From NCBI GenBank assembly GCA_934466455.1, contig CAKSLF010000004.1, forward strand, positions 1 to 64,000: DNA of 64,000 nucleotides, given 5' to 3'. Origin of the DNA: an uncultured Oscillospiraceae bacterium. GTDB taxonomy: Bacteria; Bacillota; Clostridia; Oscillospirales; Ruminococcaceae. This document shows positions 26,655 to 35,053 of the stretch, piece by piece; within the stretch, counting starts at the first letter, position 1; each line of letters starts with the position of its first letter. The position numbers were made by a program, and so were the translations under genes. The notes below the pieces were generated by a model, which was not told where the DNA came from, searched no databases, and was given only the letters and a program-made list of their open reading frames with translations.

Positions 26655-27455
26655 ATGGAAGACATAATAAACAGCGCAAAGGGCTCGTTTGTCCGTTTGC
26701 ACGGAATTTTCGGAATAACCCATAAGGGAACCGTACTCTTTACTCAAAACGCAATGATTATAACAACAAAAAAGGAAACGGAGCAAAGCCGTTTTTCGGC
26801 GGAGGACGCAAAGGATATTCTGTATTATTCCGAAATTGCGAATTTTACCTGCACTCTTCGCACCCGTTATGATTTTCGCTATCAAATCAAAACAAAAGAC
26901 GGCGGAAGATGCAACCTGATCCTTGCTGCGCCTATGAATTTTTCGATAGATGAGTTCATCGGCGAAAAAACCGCTTTTTATAAAAACCCCATAGAACGGG
27001 AAATGGGCGTAACGACAAAATCCGAATCCGCAATATTCGCCGCATTATATGCAAAGCATATTTCCGGTCTTCCGATTGCCGAGGGGGTTCCCGTAAAAAT
27101 TACCGCAAACAAAGAGCGGCTCTTGTTTATCCATAATTCTCAGGAGATTTCTTTGGCTGCGGAAAAAATAACCGATATTTCGATTAAGACGGATACGGAA
27201 ATCCGTTCCTCTTATGTAAGCAGCGTAAGCGGCGCAATTTTGGGTGCGCATTTTTTCGGCACTGCGGGCGCAATTATCGGCGGGCAGCCAAGAGAGAGGC
27301 AAACGGCGATAGAAACGCATTATCTTATCGTTGCCTATACAAAGCAGGGCGAACCGGCATATATATCCTTCCAAATAGAGGATATTAAAAACGCCGCAGC
27401 CATTGTTTCTTTCTTTAACAACAAATCGGATGCGCCAAACCGTATTGAGCTGTAA
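26655..27455 (+). CDS. PH-like domain protein with glycine-rich hairpin
   Basis: 266 residues from ATG 26655. Two similar beta-rich parts: about 14-60 (GTVLFTQNAMIITTKKETE) and about 150-260 (KITANKERLLFIHNSQEISLAAEKITDIS, split around residue 165). Between the strands of the second lies GAILGAHFFGTAGAIIGG, the glycine-rich hairpin of bacterial PH-like/SHOCT-associated proteins, which may insert in membrane. Catalytic residues are not apparent. It probably acts together with the small protein upstream. Confidence 0.6.
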   Translation: MEDIINSAKGSFVRLHGIFGITHKGTVLFTQNAMIITTKKETEQSRFSAEDAKDILYYSEIANFTCTLRTRYDFRYQIKTKDGGRCNLILAAPMNFSIDEFIGEKTAFYKNPIEREMGVTTKSESAIFAALYAKHISGLPIAEGVPVKITANKERLLFIHNSQEISLAAEKITDISIKTDTEIRSSYVSSVSGAILGAHFFGTAGAIIGGQPRERQTAIETHYLIVAYTKQGEPAYISFQIEDIKNAAAIVSFFNNKSDAPNRIEL

Positions 27456-27487
27456 CCTTATTCCCGTGCTTATGATCTTTTTACGAA

Positions 27488-27582
27488 AAAAGCCCGTGCT
27501 CAAACCCACAAAAGCCGCAGCGCAGGTCCTCTTTGCCGAAAAACGCAAAGCGGTTTTTGCACCTGTTTGAGCACGGGCTTTT
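27488..27582. terminator. Long inverted repeat, terminator-like
   Basis: AGCCCGTGCTCAAAC (27491-27505) pairs perfectly with GTTTGAGCACGGGCT (27565-27579); A-run before and T-run after allow use in either direction. It would terminate the PH-like gene on plus and the fossil gpmI end on minus. Confidence 0.65.
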
Positions 27583-27593
27583 ATTGTTCGGCG

Positions 27594-27683
27594 GTGCTTT
27601 TTACCTCCGGCTTTTCAAGCCCGAGCATCTTGAGCATAGTCGGCGCAATGTCCGCCAAAACGCCGCCCTCCCGCAGATTGCAG
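27594..27683 (-). pseudogene. Orphan duplicate of the gpmI 3' end
   Basis: Bases 27606-27683 match 27773-27850 inside gpmI at 74 of 78 positions by eye. Read on the minus strand it encodes LREGGVLADIAPTMLKMLG and LEKPE, then its own ending VKSTAEQ and a TAA, against AMTGESLIM in gpmI. There is no start or upstream body. It is a relic of another gpmI allele or a copied gene end. Confidence 0.8.
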
Positions 27684-27699
27684 TTTTAGTGCCCGTACT

Positions 27700-27738
27700 A
27701 AAAGGAGTAAATCCCCCGCAGGGGGATTTACTCCTTTT
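27700..27738 (-). terminator. Terminator of gpmI
   Basis: A perfect 18-bp stem (27700-27717 with 27721-27738) and GCA loop, ending TTTT on the minus strand, directly after the gpmI stop. Confidence 0.9.
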
Positions 27739-27741
27739 CCT

Positions 27742-29247
27742 TTACATTATCAGGCTTTCTCCGGTCATTGCTTCCGGCTTTTCAAGCCCGAGCATTTTGA
27801 GCATGGTCGGCGCAATGTCCGCCAAAACGCCGCCCTCCCGTAGCTTGCAGGGGTAGTTGAACACGATAAACGGCACCGGGTTTGTGCTGTGGGCGGTAAA
27901 GGGCGTTCCGTCCGCCGCAAGCATAACATCGGCGTTGCCGTGGTCGGCGGTAATGATAACCGCACCGCCAAGCTCCTTTACTTTTGCGGTGATTTTTCCG
28001 AGGCACTCGTCCACCGCCTCGCAGGCGGCAACAGCCGCAGAAAAAACGCCGGTGTGCCCCACCATATCCGTGTTGGCATAGTTTAGGATTATCACATCGT
28101 GCTTTCCGCTTTCCAGCTCCTCAAGGAGCTTTTCCGTAACAAGGTATGCGCTCATCTCCGGCTGAAGGTCATAGGTCGCAACCTTCGGCGAAGGAATCAA
28201 ATCACTGTCCTCGCCGGGATATGGTGCCTCCACCCCTCCGTTAAAGAAGAAGGTAACATGGGCATATTTTTCCGTTTCCGCAATGCGGAGCTGGGTAAGT
28301 CCTTTTTTGGAAATATATTCGCCGAAGGTATCCTCAAGGCTCTGCGGCGGAAAAGCCACGGAAACATTCTTTATTTCCGCATCGTACTGCGCCATGCAGA
28401 CATAGTTTACATCAAGAGCTTCGCATTCAAAGCCGTCAAAAGCCGGGTCGATAATCGCCCTTGTCATCTCCCTTGCCCTATCCGGGCGGAAGTTGAAGAA
28501 AATCACGGAATCGCCGTCTTTTATTTGAGCATCGTGCTCGCAGCAGAACGGAACAATAAACTCATCTGTAACTCCCTCGGCATAGCTGCGCTCAACGCCC
28601 TCTGCCGGGTCGTGCTCAAAGGGTGCTTCGCCCCGGACTATAGCGTCGTAATGAAGCTTTACCCTATCCCAGCGTTTGTCCCTGTCCATTCCGTAATACC
28701 GTCCGCCAACGGTTGCGATTTTACCCGTTCCCACCTCAAAAAGCTTCCTTTGAAGAGCCTCTATATAGCCCTTTCCGCTTGCCGGGGGAACATCCCGCCC
28801 GTCCATAAAGCAATGAACAAACACTTTTTCAAGTCCATAACTCTTCGCCATATCAATAAGAGCAAAAAGGTGGTCTATATGGCTGTGTACTCCGCCGTCG
28901 GAAAGAAGCCCAAGCAGGTGCAGCGCACCGCCGGTATTTTTGCAGCTTTCCATTGCGGAGCAAAGGGCGGGGTTCTTAAAAAAATCCCCATCCCTAACGG
29001 CTTTTGTAATGCGTGTAAGGGGCTGATAAACAATTCTGCCCGCCCCGATGTTGGTGTGCCCAACCTCGGAATTTCCCATCTGCCCGTCGGGAAGACCCAC
29101 ATCCATTCCGGAAGCACCGATTATTGTCATCGGGCTTTCCGCCTTTATTTTGTCAAGGCTCGGCATTTTTGCGGCACGGATGGCGTTACCGTAGTCGCTT
29201 TTGTTATAGCCGAAGCCGTCAAGAATCATCAAAACAAGAGGTTTCAT
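27742..29247 (-). CDS. gpmI: 2,3-bisphosphoglycerate-independent phosphoglycerate mutase
   Basis: 501 residues, alkaline-phosphatase superfamily. Metal Asp in MILDGFGYN, catalytic Ser62 in GQMGNSEVGHTNIGAG, FMDGRDVPP near 150, GRYYGMDRD near 190, and late metal ligands in NYANTDMVGHTG and ADHGNAD. It converts 3- to 2-phosphoglycerate. AAGGAG lies before the ATG. Part of a pgk-tpiA-gpmI glycolytic cluster. The leader contains a GGACGGCGGC/GCCGCCGTCC hairpin and a copy of the tpiA end. Confidence 0.97.
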   Translation of the reverse strand: MKPLVLMILDGFGYNKSDYGNAIRAAKMPSLDKIKAESPMTIIGASGMDVGLPDGQMGNSEVGHTNIGAGRIVYQPLTRITKAVRDGDFFKNPALCSAMESCKNTGGALHLLGLLSDGGVHSHIDHLFALIDMAKSYGLEKVFVHCFMDGRDVPPASGKGYIEALQRKLFEVGTGKIATVGGRYYGMDRDKRWDRVKLHYDAIVRGEAPFEHDPAEGVERSYAEGVTDEFIVPFCCEHDAQIKDGDSVIFFNFRPDRAREMTRAIIDPAFDGFECEALDVNYVCMAQYDAEIKNVSVAFPPQSLEDTFGEYISKKGLTQLRIAETEKYAHVTFFFNGGVEAPYPGEDSDLIPSPKVATYDLQPEMSAYLVTEKLLEELESGKHDVIILNYANTDMVGHTGVFSAAVAACEAVDECLGKITAKVKELGGAVIITADHGNADVMLAADGTPFTAHSTNPVPFIVFNYPCKLREGGVLADIAPTMLKMLGLEKPEAMTGESLIM

Positions 29248-29314
29248 AAAAAATCTCCTTATAGAAGAGGGGACGGCGGCAAATTGCCGCCGTCCGCAAA
29301 ATTTTTGTACTTAT

Positions 29315-29348
29315 TTCCCCGCCGCTGCGACTATTGCCGCAAAATCGG
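29315..29348 (-). pseudogene. Orphan duplicate of the tpiA 3' end
   Basis: 34 bases identical to 29436-29469 inside tpiA. On the minus strand the segment encodes DFAAIVAAAGK and a stop, with the lysine codon AAA instead of AAG. It lies in the gap between tpiA and gpmI, which otherwise holds only A/T-rich inverted repeats. Confidence 0.75.
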
Positions 29349-29431
29349 CGGGCTGCTTTCAAAAAAATTTTATTTTTTTGAAAAATAAAATAATTTTCTC
29401 CGTCCTCCGCCGCAGAGTATTCCAAAAAAAT

Positions 29432-30199
29432 TTACTTCCCCGCCGCTGCGACTATTGCCGCAAAATCGGGTGCCTTTAGAGAAGCACCGCCGATAAGACC
29501 GCCGTCAACATCCTCCTTGGAAAGCAGCTCCTCTGCATTTTTTGCATTCATGCTGCCGCCGTACTGAATGGTAATGCTCTCTGCGGCATTTTCTCCGTAA
29601 AGCTTTGCAATAAGCTCCCGAATAAATTTGCAGGCTTCCTCCGCCTGGTCGGCGGTGGCGGTAACGCCGGTTCCGATTGCCCAAACAGGCTCGTAGGCGA
29701 TGATTATATTTTTAAGCTCCTCTTCGGAAACGCCAAGCAGCGCAATCTTGATCTGCTTTCCGACGATTTCTTCCATAATGCCCTGCTGACGCTCGCCGAG
29801 AAGCTCGCCGCAGCAAAGGATTACTTTAAGCCCGGCGTCAAGAGCGGCACGGGTGCGCTTGTTTACGGTTTCGTCCGTTTCGCCGAAATACTGGCGGCGT
29901 TCGCTGTGTCCTATTATAACATACTCTGTGCCAACCTCCGCAAGCATTGCCGCAGGGATTTCTCCGGTAAATGCGCCGTGGTCCGCCCAATGGCAGTTTT
30001 GTGCGCCAACGCCTATGTTGGAGCCCGCCGCCGCATTAACTGCGGTTTCAAGGTCAAGATAGGGCGTGCATACAACGACCTTACAGCCGGCTTCTGCAAC
30101 AAGGGGGCGAAGCTCCTCAACAAGAGCCTTTGCCTCGGCTCTGGATTTATTCATCTTCCAGTTGCCGGCGATAACTGCGTTTCTTTTTGCTTTGTTCAT
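29432..30199 (-). CDS. tpiA: Triose-phosphate isomerase
   Basis: 255 residues, a TIM barrel. GNWKMNKS with the catalytic Lys (12-19), His in IIGHSERRQYFGE near 98, Glu in AYEPVWAIGTG near 170, phosphate loop YGGSMNAKN near 213 and GGLIGGASLK near 235. It interconverts dihydroxyacetone phosphate and glyceraldehyde 3-phosphate. It starts 23 bp after pgk stops, with AAAGGCGG as ribosome site. Its last 11 codons are duplicated 87 bp downstream. Confidence 0.98.
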   Translation of the reverse strand: MNKAKRNAVIAGNWKMNKSRAEAKALVEELRPLVAEAGCKVVVCTPYLDLETAVNAAAGSNIGVGAQNCHWADHGAFTGEIPAAMLAEVGTEYVIIGHSERRQYFGETDETVNKRTRAALDAGLKVILCCGELLGERQQGIMEEIVGKQIKIALLGVSEEELKNIIIAYEPVWAIGTGVTATADQAEEACKFIRELIAKLYGENAAESITIQYGGSMNAKNAEELLSKEDVDGGLIGGASLKAPDFAAIVAAAGK

Positions 30200-30222
30200 A
30201 TCATATCCGCCTTTCGATGGTG

Positions 30223-31416
30223 TTATTTTTTCTCATTAAGTGCCGCAATTCCGGGAAGCTCCTTGCCCTCGAGGAATTCAAGCGAGGCTCCGCCGCCGGT
30301 TGAAATATGGGTCATCTTGTCCGCAAAGCCAAGCTTTGTAACAGCGGAAACGGAATCTCCTCCGCCAACTATGGAAACTGCGCCGGATTTTGCAACAGCC
30401 TCTGCAACGGCAAAGGTCCCCTTTGCAAACTGCGGAAACTCAAAAACGCCCATAGGTCCGTTCCAAATAACGGTTCCGGCGTTTGCGATAGCCTCGGAAT
30501 ATGCCTCGGCGGTCTTTTCGCCTATATCCATGCCCATAAGCCCGGCGGGAATATCAACGGAATCCACCTTTACTGCCTCGGCATTTTCGTCAAATTTTTC
30601 TGCGGCGATATGGTCGATCGGAAGCAGGAATTTAACGCCCTTTTCCTCGGCTTTTTCAAGTATCTCTGCGGCAAGCTCAAGCTTGTCGTCCTCGCAAAGG
30701 GAGGTTCCGACCGCATGACCCTGCGCCTTGAGGAAGGTGTATGCCATTGCGCCGCCTATCATAATAACATCGGCTTTTTCCATAAGGTTTGTAATAACGC
30801 CGATTTTGTCGGAAACCTTTGCTCCGCCAAGAATTGCAGCGAAGGGGCGTGCGGGATTTTCAAGAGCCTTGCCCATAACGGAGATTTCCTTTTCGATAAG
30901 GAAGCCGCAAACTGCGGGAAGGTAATCCGCAACGCCCGCCGTGGAGGCGTGGGCACGGTGCGCCGTGCCAAAAGCGTCGTTTACAAAAATATCCGCAAGA
31001 GAAGCAAGCTCCTTTGCAAAAGCGGGGTCGTTTTTCGTTTCTTCCTTGTAATAGCGTACATTTTCAAGAAGGGCAATCTCGCCGTCTTTAAGCGTTTCGG
31101 AAATATTTTTTGCGTCCTCGCCGATTACATCCCGGCTCATGCGGACGGGCTTTCCGAGAAGCTCGGAAAGCCGAACGGCAACGGGAGCAAGGCTGAATTC
31201 CGGAAGCCATTCGCCCTTCGGTCTTCCAAGGTGGGAGCAAAGTATGACCCTTGCGCCGTTATCGGAAAGATATTTTATTGTGGGAAGTGCGGCGACGATT
31301 CGTTTGTCGTTTGTGATTGTTCCGTCTTTAAGCGGAACATTAAAATCGCAGCGCACAAGCACCCTTTTTCCTTTTACATCAATATCCCTTACGGACATTT
31401 TGTTTGCAGTGTTCAT
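30223..31416 (-). CDS. pgk: Phosphoglycerate kinase
   Basis: 397 residues from ATG 31416 (AAGGAAGG site); a longer upstream frame crosses the promoter. RCDFNVPL (23-30), SHLGRPKG near 62, LLENVRYY near 115, NDAFGTAHRAHAS near 150, GGAKVSDKIGV near 197 and the nucleotide loop GGGDSVSAV near 358. Makes ATP from 1,3-bisphosphoglycerate. First gene of the glycolytic cluster; gap is not in the window. Confidence 0.97.
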   Translation of the reverse strand: MNTANKMSVRDIDVKGKRVLVRCDFNVPLKDGTITNDKRIVAALPTIKYLSDNGARVILCSHLGRPKGEWLPEFSLAPVAVRLSELLGKPVRMSRDVIGEDAKNISETLKDGEIALLENVRYYKEETKNDPAFAKELASLADIFVNDAFGTAHRAHASTAGVADYLPAVCGFLIEKEISVMGKALENPARPFAAILGGAKVSDKIGVITNLMEKADVIMIGGAMAYTFLKAQGHAVGTSLCEDDKLELAAEILEKAEEKGVKFLLPIDHIAAEKFDENAEAVKVDSVDIPAGLMGMDIGEKTAEAYSEAIANAGTVIWNGPMGVFEFPQFAKGTFAVAEAVAKSGAVSIVGGGDSVSAVTKLGFADKMTHISTGGGASLEFLEGKELPGIAALNEKK

Positions 31417-31459
31417 AAGAGCCTTCCTTTCTATATATAAAAAATATTTTCCATAATTA

Positions 31460-31488
31460 AATATATTACAAAAGCCGCAGCTTTTCAA
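31460..31488 (-). promoter_or_regulatory. Promoter of pgk-tpiA-gpmI
   Basis: Minus strand: TTGAAA (31488-31483), 17-nt spacer, TATATT (31465-31460). Confidence 0.65.
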
Positions 31489-31611
31489 GAAAAAATAAAA
31501 ACTCCGTCGTTTTGCTAAAAAAATCCGCTTTGCTCCGCTTCCGCTGCTGTCCTGCCCCGTCAAAATGCAAAAAACGCCGCCCGCTCTTTTGTGCAAGGTG
31601 AACAACGCCGC

Positions 31612-31650
31612 ATAAAAAAAATCCCGCTCAGTGAAAAGCGGGATTTTTTA
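31612..31650 (-). terminator. Terminator of the CinA-sortase-SpoIID gene
   Basis: AATCCCGCT and AGCGGGATT arms with A/T runs on both sides (31617-31649), 10 bp beyond the stop; bidirectional in form. Confidence 0.85.
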
Positions 31651-31660
31651 CTTGTTTATC

Positions 31661-34600
31661 TCAATATTTTGTTCCTATGTAGCAGTTGGAGTAATATTTA
31701 AGCAAAATATCCTCCCAACCGTAGCCCTGCTTTGCATAAGCTATGGAGCCTTTTGCGCTCATTCCCACGCCGTGACCGTAGCCGTAGGCGGTAAAAACAA
31801 AGCTGTCGCTTGCGGCATTATAGCTTACGGTAAATGCGGTTGAACGGAGCTTTGAATTTCCGAGAACATTCTCCCGAAGCTTTCTTGCGCTGTAAGAGGT
31901 TCCTCCGAGGTTTACCTTATTTACATATCCGGTGCCCTCCCAATAGCTTTCTATGCTTATCCAGTCGGAGGGGTCGCCGGAAAGGGATATTCCCGCCTTG
32001 CTGTAAATTTTGCTTGCAAAGTCGCTTGAGGAAATCGTATATGTAACGCCGCTGCTTCCGTCAACCGGGGAGGAAACGGAAAGCAGGTTGCGGTTATAAT
32101 AACCCCAAACCCATTCCGCCGCAGCGGTTTCGCCGCAGCTTTCGGAAAAATATGTTGCAAGAATACAGCGGTCGCTTCTGTCGTCGAGGACGGCGTAGCC
32201 GATAACCTCCGCAACGCAGCGTCTTATCTGGTCGGTAACCTTTGTTTTTACCCCGGCGGAAAGGCTTCCGCCGTTATAGCGGATATAGGTATAGGTGGCA
32301 ACAGCCTGCGCCTTAACATGCTCGTCCGGCTGACCGTAGCCCGCCTCGTATGCGACTATTTGGCAAACGGCGTCAAAAACGCTCATTCTCTCGCCGTTTA
32401 TGGTAACTGTGTCGATAAGTGACCGGTCATAATAGCCCGAAGCACCGCTTATACTTCCGTCGCTCCCGGAGGAGGACGAAGAAGACGAAGGCGAAGACGA
32501 TGATGATGACGATGATGAGCCGTTTGATGAAGAAGAGGAGCTTGAGTTCTTTTTCGGAATATTGAAGAACCCGCCGTTTTGAACGGAGCTGCTTTCGCTG
32601 CTCGGAGCGGAGCTGCTTTCGCTGCTCGAAGCGGAACTGCTTTCGCTGCTCGGAGCGGAGCTGCTTTCGCTGCTCGGAGCGGAGCTGCTCTCGCTGCTCG
32701 GAGCGGAGCTGCTTTCGCTGCTCGAAGCGGAGCTGCTTTCGCTGCTCGGAGCGGAACTGCTTTCGCTGCTCAGAGCGGAACTGCTCTCGCTGCTCGGAGC
32801 GGAACTGCTCTCGCTGCTCGAGGCTGAGCTGCTTTCGCTGCTTTGGTCGGAACTGCTTTCGCTGCTCGAAGCGGAGCTGCTCTCCGGCGAGCCGTAGGCG
32901 GCGTCGCTTTCGGAATTTTGCGTTTTGGAAATTGCCTTATACCATTTTTCCGGCATAAGGGGATCCGTGCTGTAATAAGCGTTCGAGGTATCAATATCGG
33001 AGCTTTCGCCCTCTCTAAGCTGGCGTGCGACAATTACCATTCTTGCGTCGGTAAAATCGTAGCAGCAGGTGGAAAGAGTAAGATAGCTGTCCTCCTCGTC
33101 AAAATCAACCCCGGTTACTATAAGAGTGCGCTTTTTCACCTCTTCAACAAATTCCTCTGCCTCGGCGGTGCTTCCGTCGATAAAGTTGTGGTATTCCCAA
33201 ACCTCGCCGTCCTTTTCATAGGCGTTTGTTACGATCGCTCCCACAACAAGCCATTCTTTTCTTTCATAAAGGGTGTCAAAGCGGATTACCGGGTGCTCTT
33301 TATAAAAAGAGAGCTTGCGGTATTTTATAAGGTCGGAAAACATCTGACCGTCGTCATAGATATTGTGACCGTAGATTATTATGTTTTTGCTCTGCCCCTC
33401 CGGGGTTAGGTCGCACCGGTAATCCGCAAAGGGCGTTCCGTACATGGAATATTCGCCGTAATAGTCCTTTCGCAGATAATACTGACCGATATAGCCTTTT
33501 CCGTTTTCCTTTTCGGTCTGCACAACCGGGAATTCAACATTTGTTCCGTCGATTTTTATATATCCGATAAAATCGTTGTTTTCTTGATAGAGATTATAAT
33601 ATTCGGGCAGGTATTCCCAATCCGCCGGTGCGGCAGAGGGGTCGATAAGTGCATGGAGCGAAGCCGCAAGGCTTCTGTGACCGACTGCGTCATAAAGCTT
33701 TGTTCCAAGATAGCCGATACAGCAAACAAAAACCGCCATGCAGAAAAGGAAAACCGTTTTTCTTATGCGTTCACCCTTTGTATCGCCTTTTGATGGGAAA
33801 AAGCGGGAGCTTTTCTTTTTCCCGGAGCCTGCGGTATTAAATTTGCTTTTTCCGGAAACCGCCCCGATAAGCGAAACAGCCCCGTCATAAACATTCGGAT
33901 ACGCTGCGGCAACCGCTCTTGAAAGGGCGGCGGCACGCTTTCCTGCAGCGGAGATAAGCTCCTCCCGGTCGTCTTCGGAAACGAAGACCCTCTCCGTCCA
34001 AAGATTTTCCCCCATACATACGGCTACATATGCGCCGTCCTTGGGGCGGTCAAAATCCGCAGTTATCGCTGCGCCGATTTTTACTCCGTCCTTTTTACAA
34101 ACCTCGCCCGCAAGCACCGCCGCCGTCCATTCGCTGTTCTTTCCGTGGCGTGAAAGCAGCTTTTCGGGAATTTGCCAGCGTTCAACGCCCTGCAAAATTC
34201 CAAGGCAGTTTTCGGAATATTCGCTTACATATGCGCTGCGCATAATTTCAACACGCTGTGCGCCCTCTGCGGCAAATGCGATTTTAAGGTTCTTTTTTCT
34301 AAGCTCCTGCCCAAGAGCCTGCCCTATGTTTTCGGCGTCCACCGCATAAACTGCGTCGCCGAGGGCTTCTATTATATTTTTTGCGGCGGCGTTTGTTTTT
34401 TCCGCCGCTTCTCTTTTATCAACGCCCCGGGAATATATTTGGATTGCGGTTTCACCGCCGTCCTCAAAAGCCTGTACCCTTGCGCCGTAGGTTTTTACGG
34501 AGTCTGCGGCTTCCTCCGCCTCTTTTTTTGTAACTCCGCAGGCACGCAGGGTTTTAAGCGAACACGGCGCACCAACAAAATTCGCAAGATAGGGCGAAAG

Positions 34601-35005
34601 CCGATAGCACAGCATAAATTCAAAAGCTGCGCTGTCCTCCGGAAGCATAATTATGCACTGGTTTCCCTGAGCTATTGCGCAGCCGGAGGCAAAGCCCTCC
34701 TTGTTTCTGAAAATCTCTGCGCCCGCCGGAAAAAGCTCGCCGTCCTTTTCCGCCGTATCAAAGCCTATTGCGGCGGAAACGGCTGCGGCGGTAAGATTGC
34801 CGTGCTTTTCGCCCATTCCGCCTATTACGATTATTATATTGTAATCCGCAATAGCCTGTGCAACCGCCCTATGGACGGCTTCCCTGCTCGGGTCAATGCG
34901 TTTTCCTCTTACATTTGTGACTCCGAATACTCCAAGCTCCCTTTGTATAAGCTCGCCCAGATTTTCCTGTTTTATATTGCCTAAAAGAAATACCTCCGCC
35001 TGTAT
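31661..35005 (-). CDS. CinA-like/class B sortase/SpoIID fusion protein
   Basis: 1114 residues if started at an ATA codon (35005-35003), 9 nt after AAAGGAG; a TGA lies two codons upstream of it, and the first ATG (34816) would cut into a conserved domain. Order: MoCF-like domain 1-145 (AEVFLLGN; GGMG near 62), KH-like 148-220, CinA-C-like 223-370, membrane span about 417-438, class B sortase about 465-665 with His547 (YGHN), Cys647 (TLSTC) and Arg655, serine-rich repeat linker about 703-850, and SpoIID about 855-1114 (AYEAGYGQPDEHVKAQA; GYGHGVGMSAKG). The CinA-C catalytic ESCTGG is AEGAQR, so NMN deamidase activity is unlikely. The sortase and SpoIID parts look intact and extracellular. Third gene after a cysteine desulfurase and thiI. 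Confidence 0.85.
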   Translation of the reverse strand: MQAEVFLLGNIKQENLGELIQRELGVFGVTNVRGKRIDPSREAVHRAVAQAIADYNIIIVIGGMGEKHGNLTAAAVSAAIGFDTAEKDGELFPAGAEIFRNKEGFASGCAIAQGNQCIIMLPEDSAAFEFMLCYRLSPYLANFVGAPCSLKTLRACGVTKKEAEEAADSVKTYGARVQAFEDGGETAIQIYSRGVDKREAAEKTNAAAKNIIEALGDAVYAVDAENIGQALGQELRKKNLKIAFAAEGAQRVEIMRSAYVSEYSENCLGILQGVERWQIPEKLLSRHGKNSEWTAAVLAGEVCKKDGVKIGAAITADFDRPKDGAYVAVCMGENLWTERVFVSEDDREELISAAGKRAAALSRAVAAAYPNVYDGAVSLIGAVSGKSKFNTAGSGKKKSSRFFPSKGDTKGERIRKTVFLFCMAVFVCCIGYLGTKLYDAVGHRSLAASLHALIDPSAAPADWEYLPEYYNLYQENNDFIGYIKIDGTNVEFPVVQTEKENGKGYIGQYYLRKDYYGEYSMYGTPFADYRCDLTPEGQSKNIIIYGHNIYDDGQMFSDLIKYRKLSFYKEHPVIRFDTLYERKEWLVVGAIVTNAYEKDGEVWEYHNFIDGSTAEAEEFVEEVKKRTLIVTGVDFDEEDSYLTLSTCCYDFTDARMVIVARQLREGESSDIDTSNAYYSTDPLMPEKWYKAISKTQNSESDAAYGSPESSSASSSESSSDQSSESSSASSSESSSAPSSESSSALSSESSSAPSSESSSASSSESSSAPSSESSSAPSSESSSAPSSESSSASSSESSSAPSSESSSVQNGGFFNIPKKNSSSSSSSNGSSSSSSSSSPSSSSSSSGSDGSISGASGYYDRSLIDTVTINGERMSVFDAVCQIVAYEAGYGQPDEHVKAQAVATYTYIRYNGGSLSAGVKTKVTDQIRRCVAEVIGYAVLDDRSDRCILATYFSESCGETAAAEWVWGYYNRNLLSVSSPVDGSSGVTYTISSSDFASKIYSKAGISLSGDPSDWISIESYWEGTGYVNKVNLGGTSYSARKLRENVLGNSKLRSTAFTVSYNAASDSFVFTAYGYGHGVGMSAKGSIAYAKQGYGWEDILLKYYSNCYIGTKY
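32580..32885. repeat. 24-bp tandem repeat (about 12 copies)
   Basis: The unit on the plus strand is GAGCTGCTTTCGCTGCTCGG plus AGCG, encoding on the minus strand the octapeptide SSESSSAP and variants. Copies differ mainly at third positions and in one residue (A-P, A-S, A-L). It forms the linker between the sortase and SpoIID domains; a likely site of length variation. A second Ser/Asp run (32480-32545) follows. Confidence 0.92.
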
Positions 35006-35053
35006 GGGGAATCACTCCTTTCCACAGAATTTTTGCCGAAAAACGGCGTTTTT

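Noticed and set aside
28099..29388. Open frame of about 430 codons opposite gpmI
   Set aside because: Antisense shadow of a complete gpmI; cysteine- and arginine-rich translation with no motif. The same applies to long frames opposite DUF1846 (20689-22035), pgk (30307-31440), thiI (35033-36190) and the regulator at 45103.
32579..32885. Ala/Arg/Ser repeat protein on the plus strand
   Set aside because: It is the complement of the serine-rich linker of the fusion gene, lacking a ribosome site.
34816..34816. ATG at 34816 as the start of the fusion protein
   Set aside because: It lies inside the conserved GGMG loop of the MoCF-like domain, has no ribosome site, and would drop the first 63 family-like residues.
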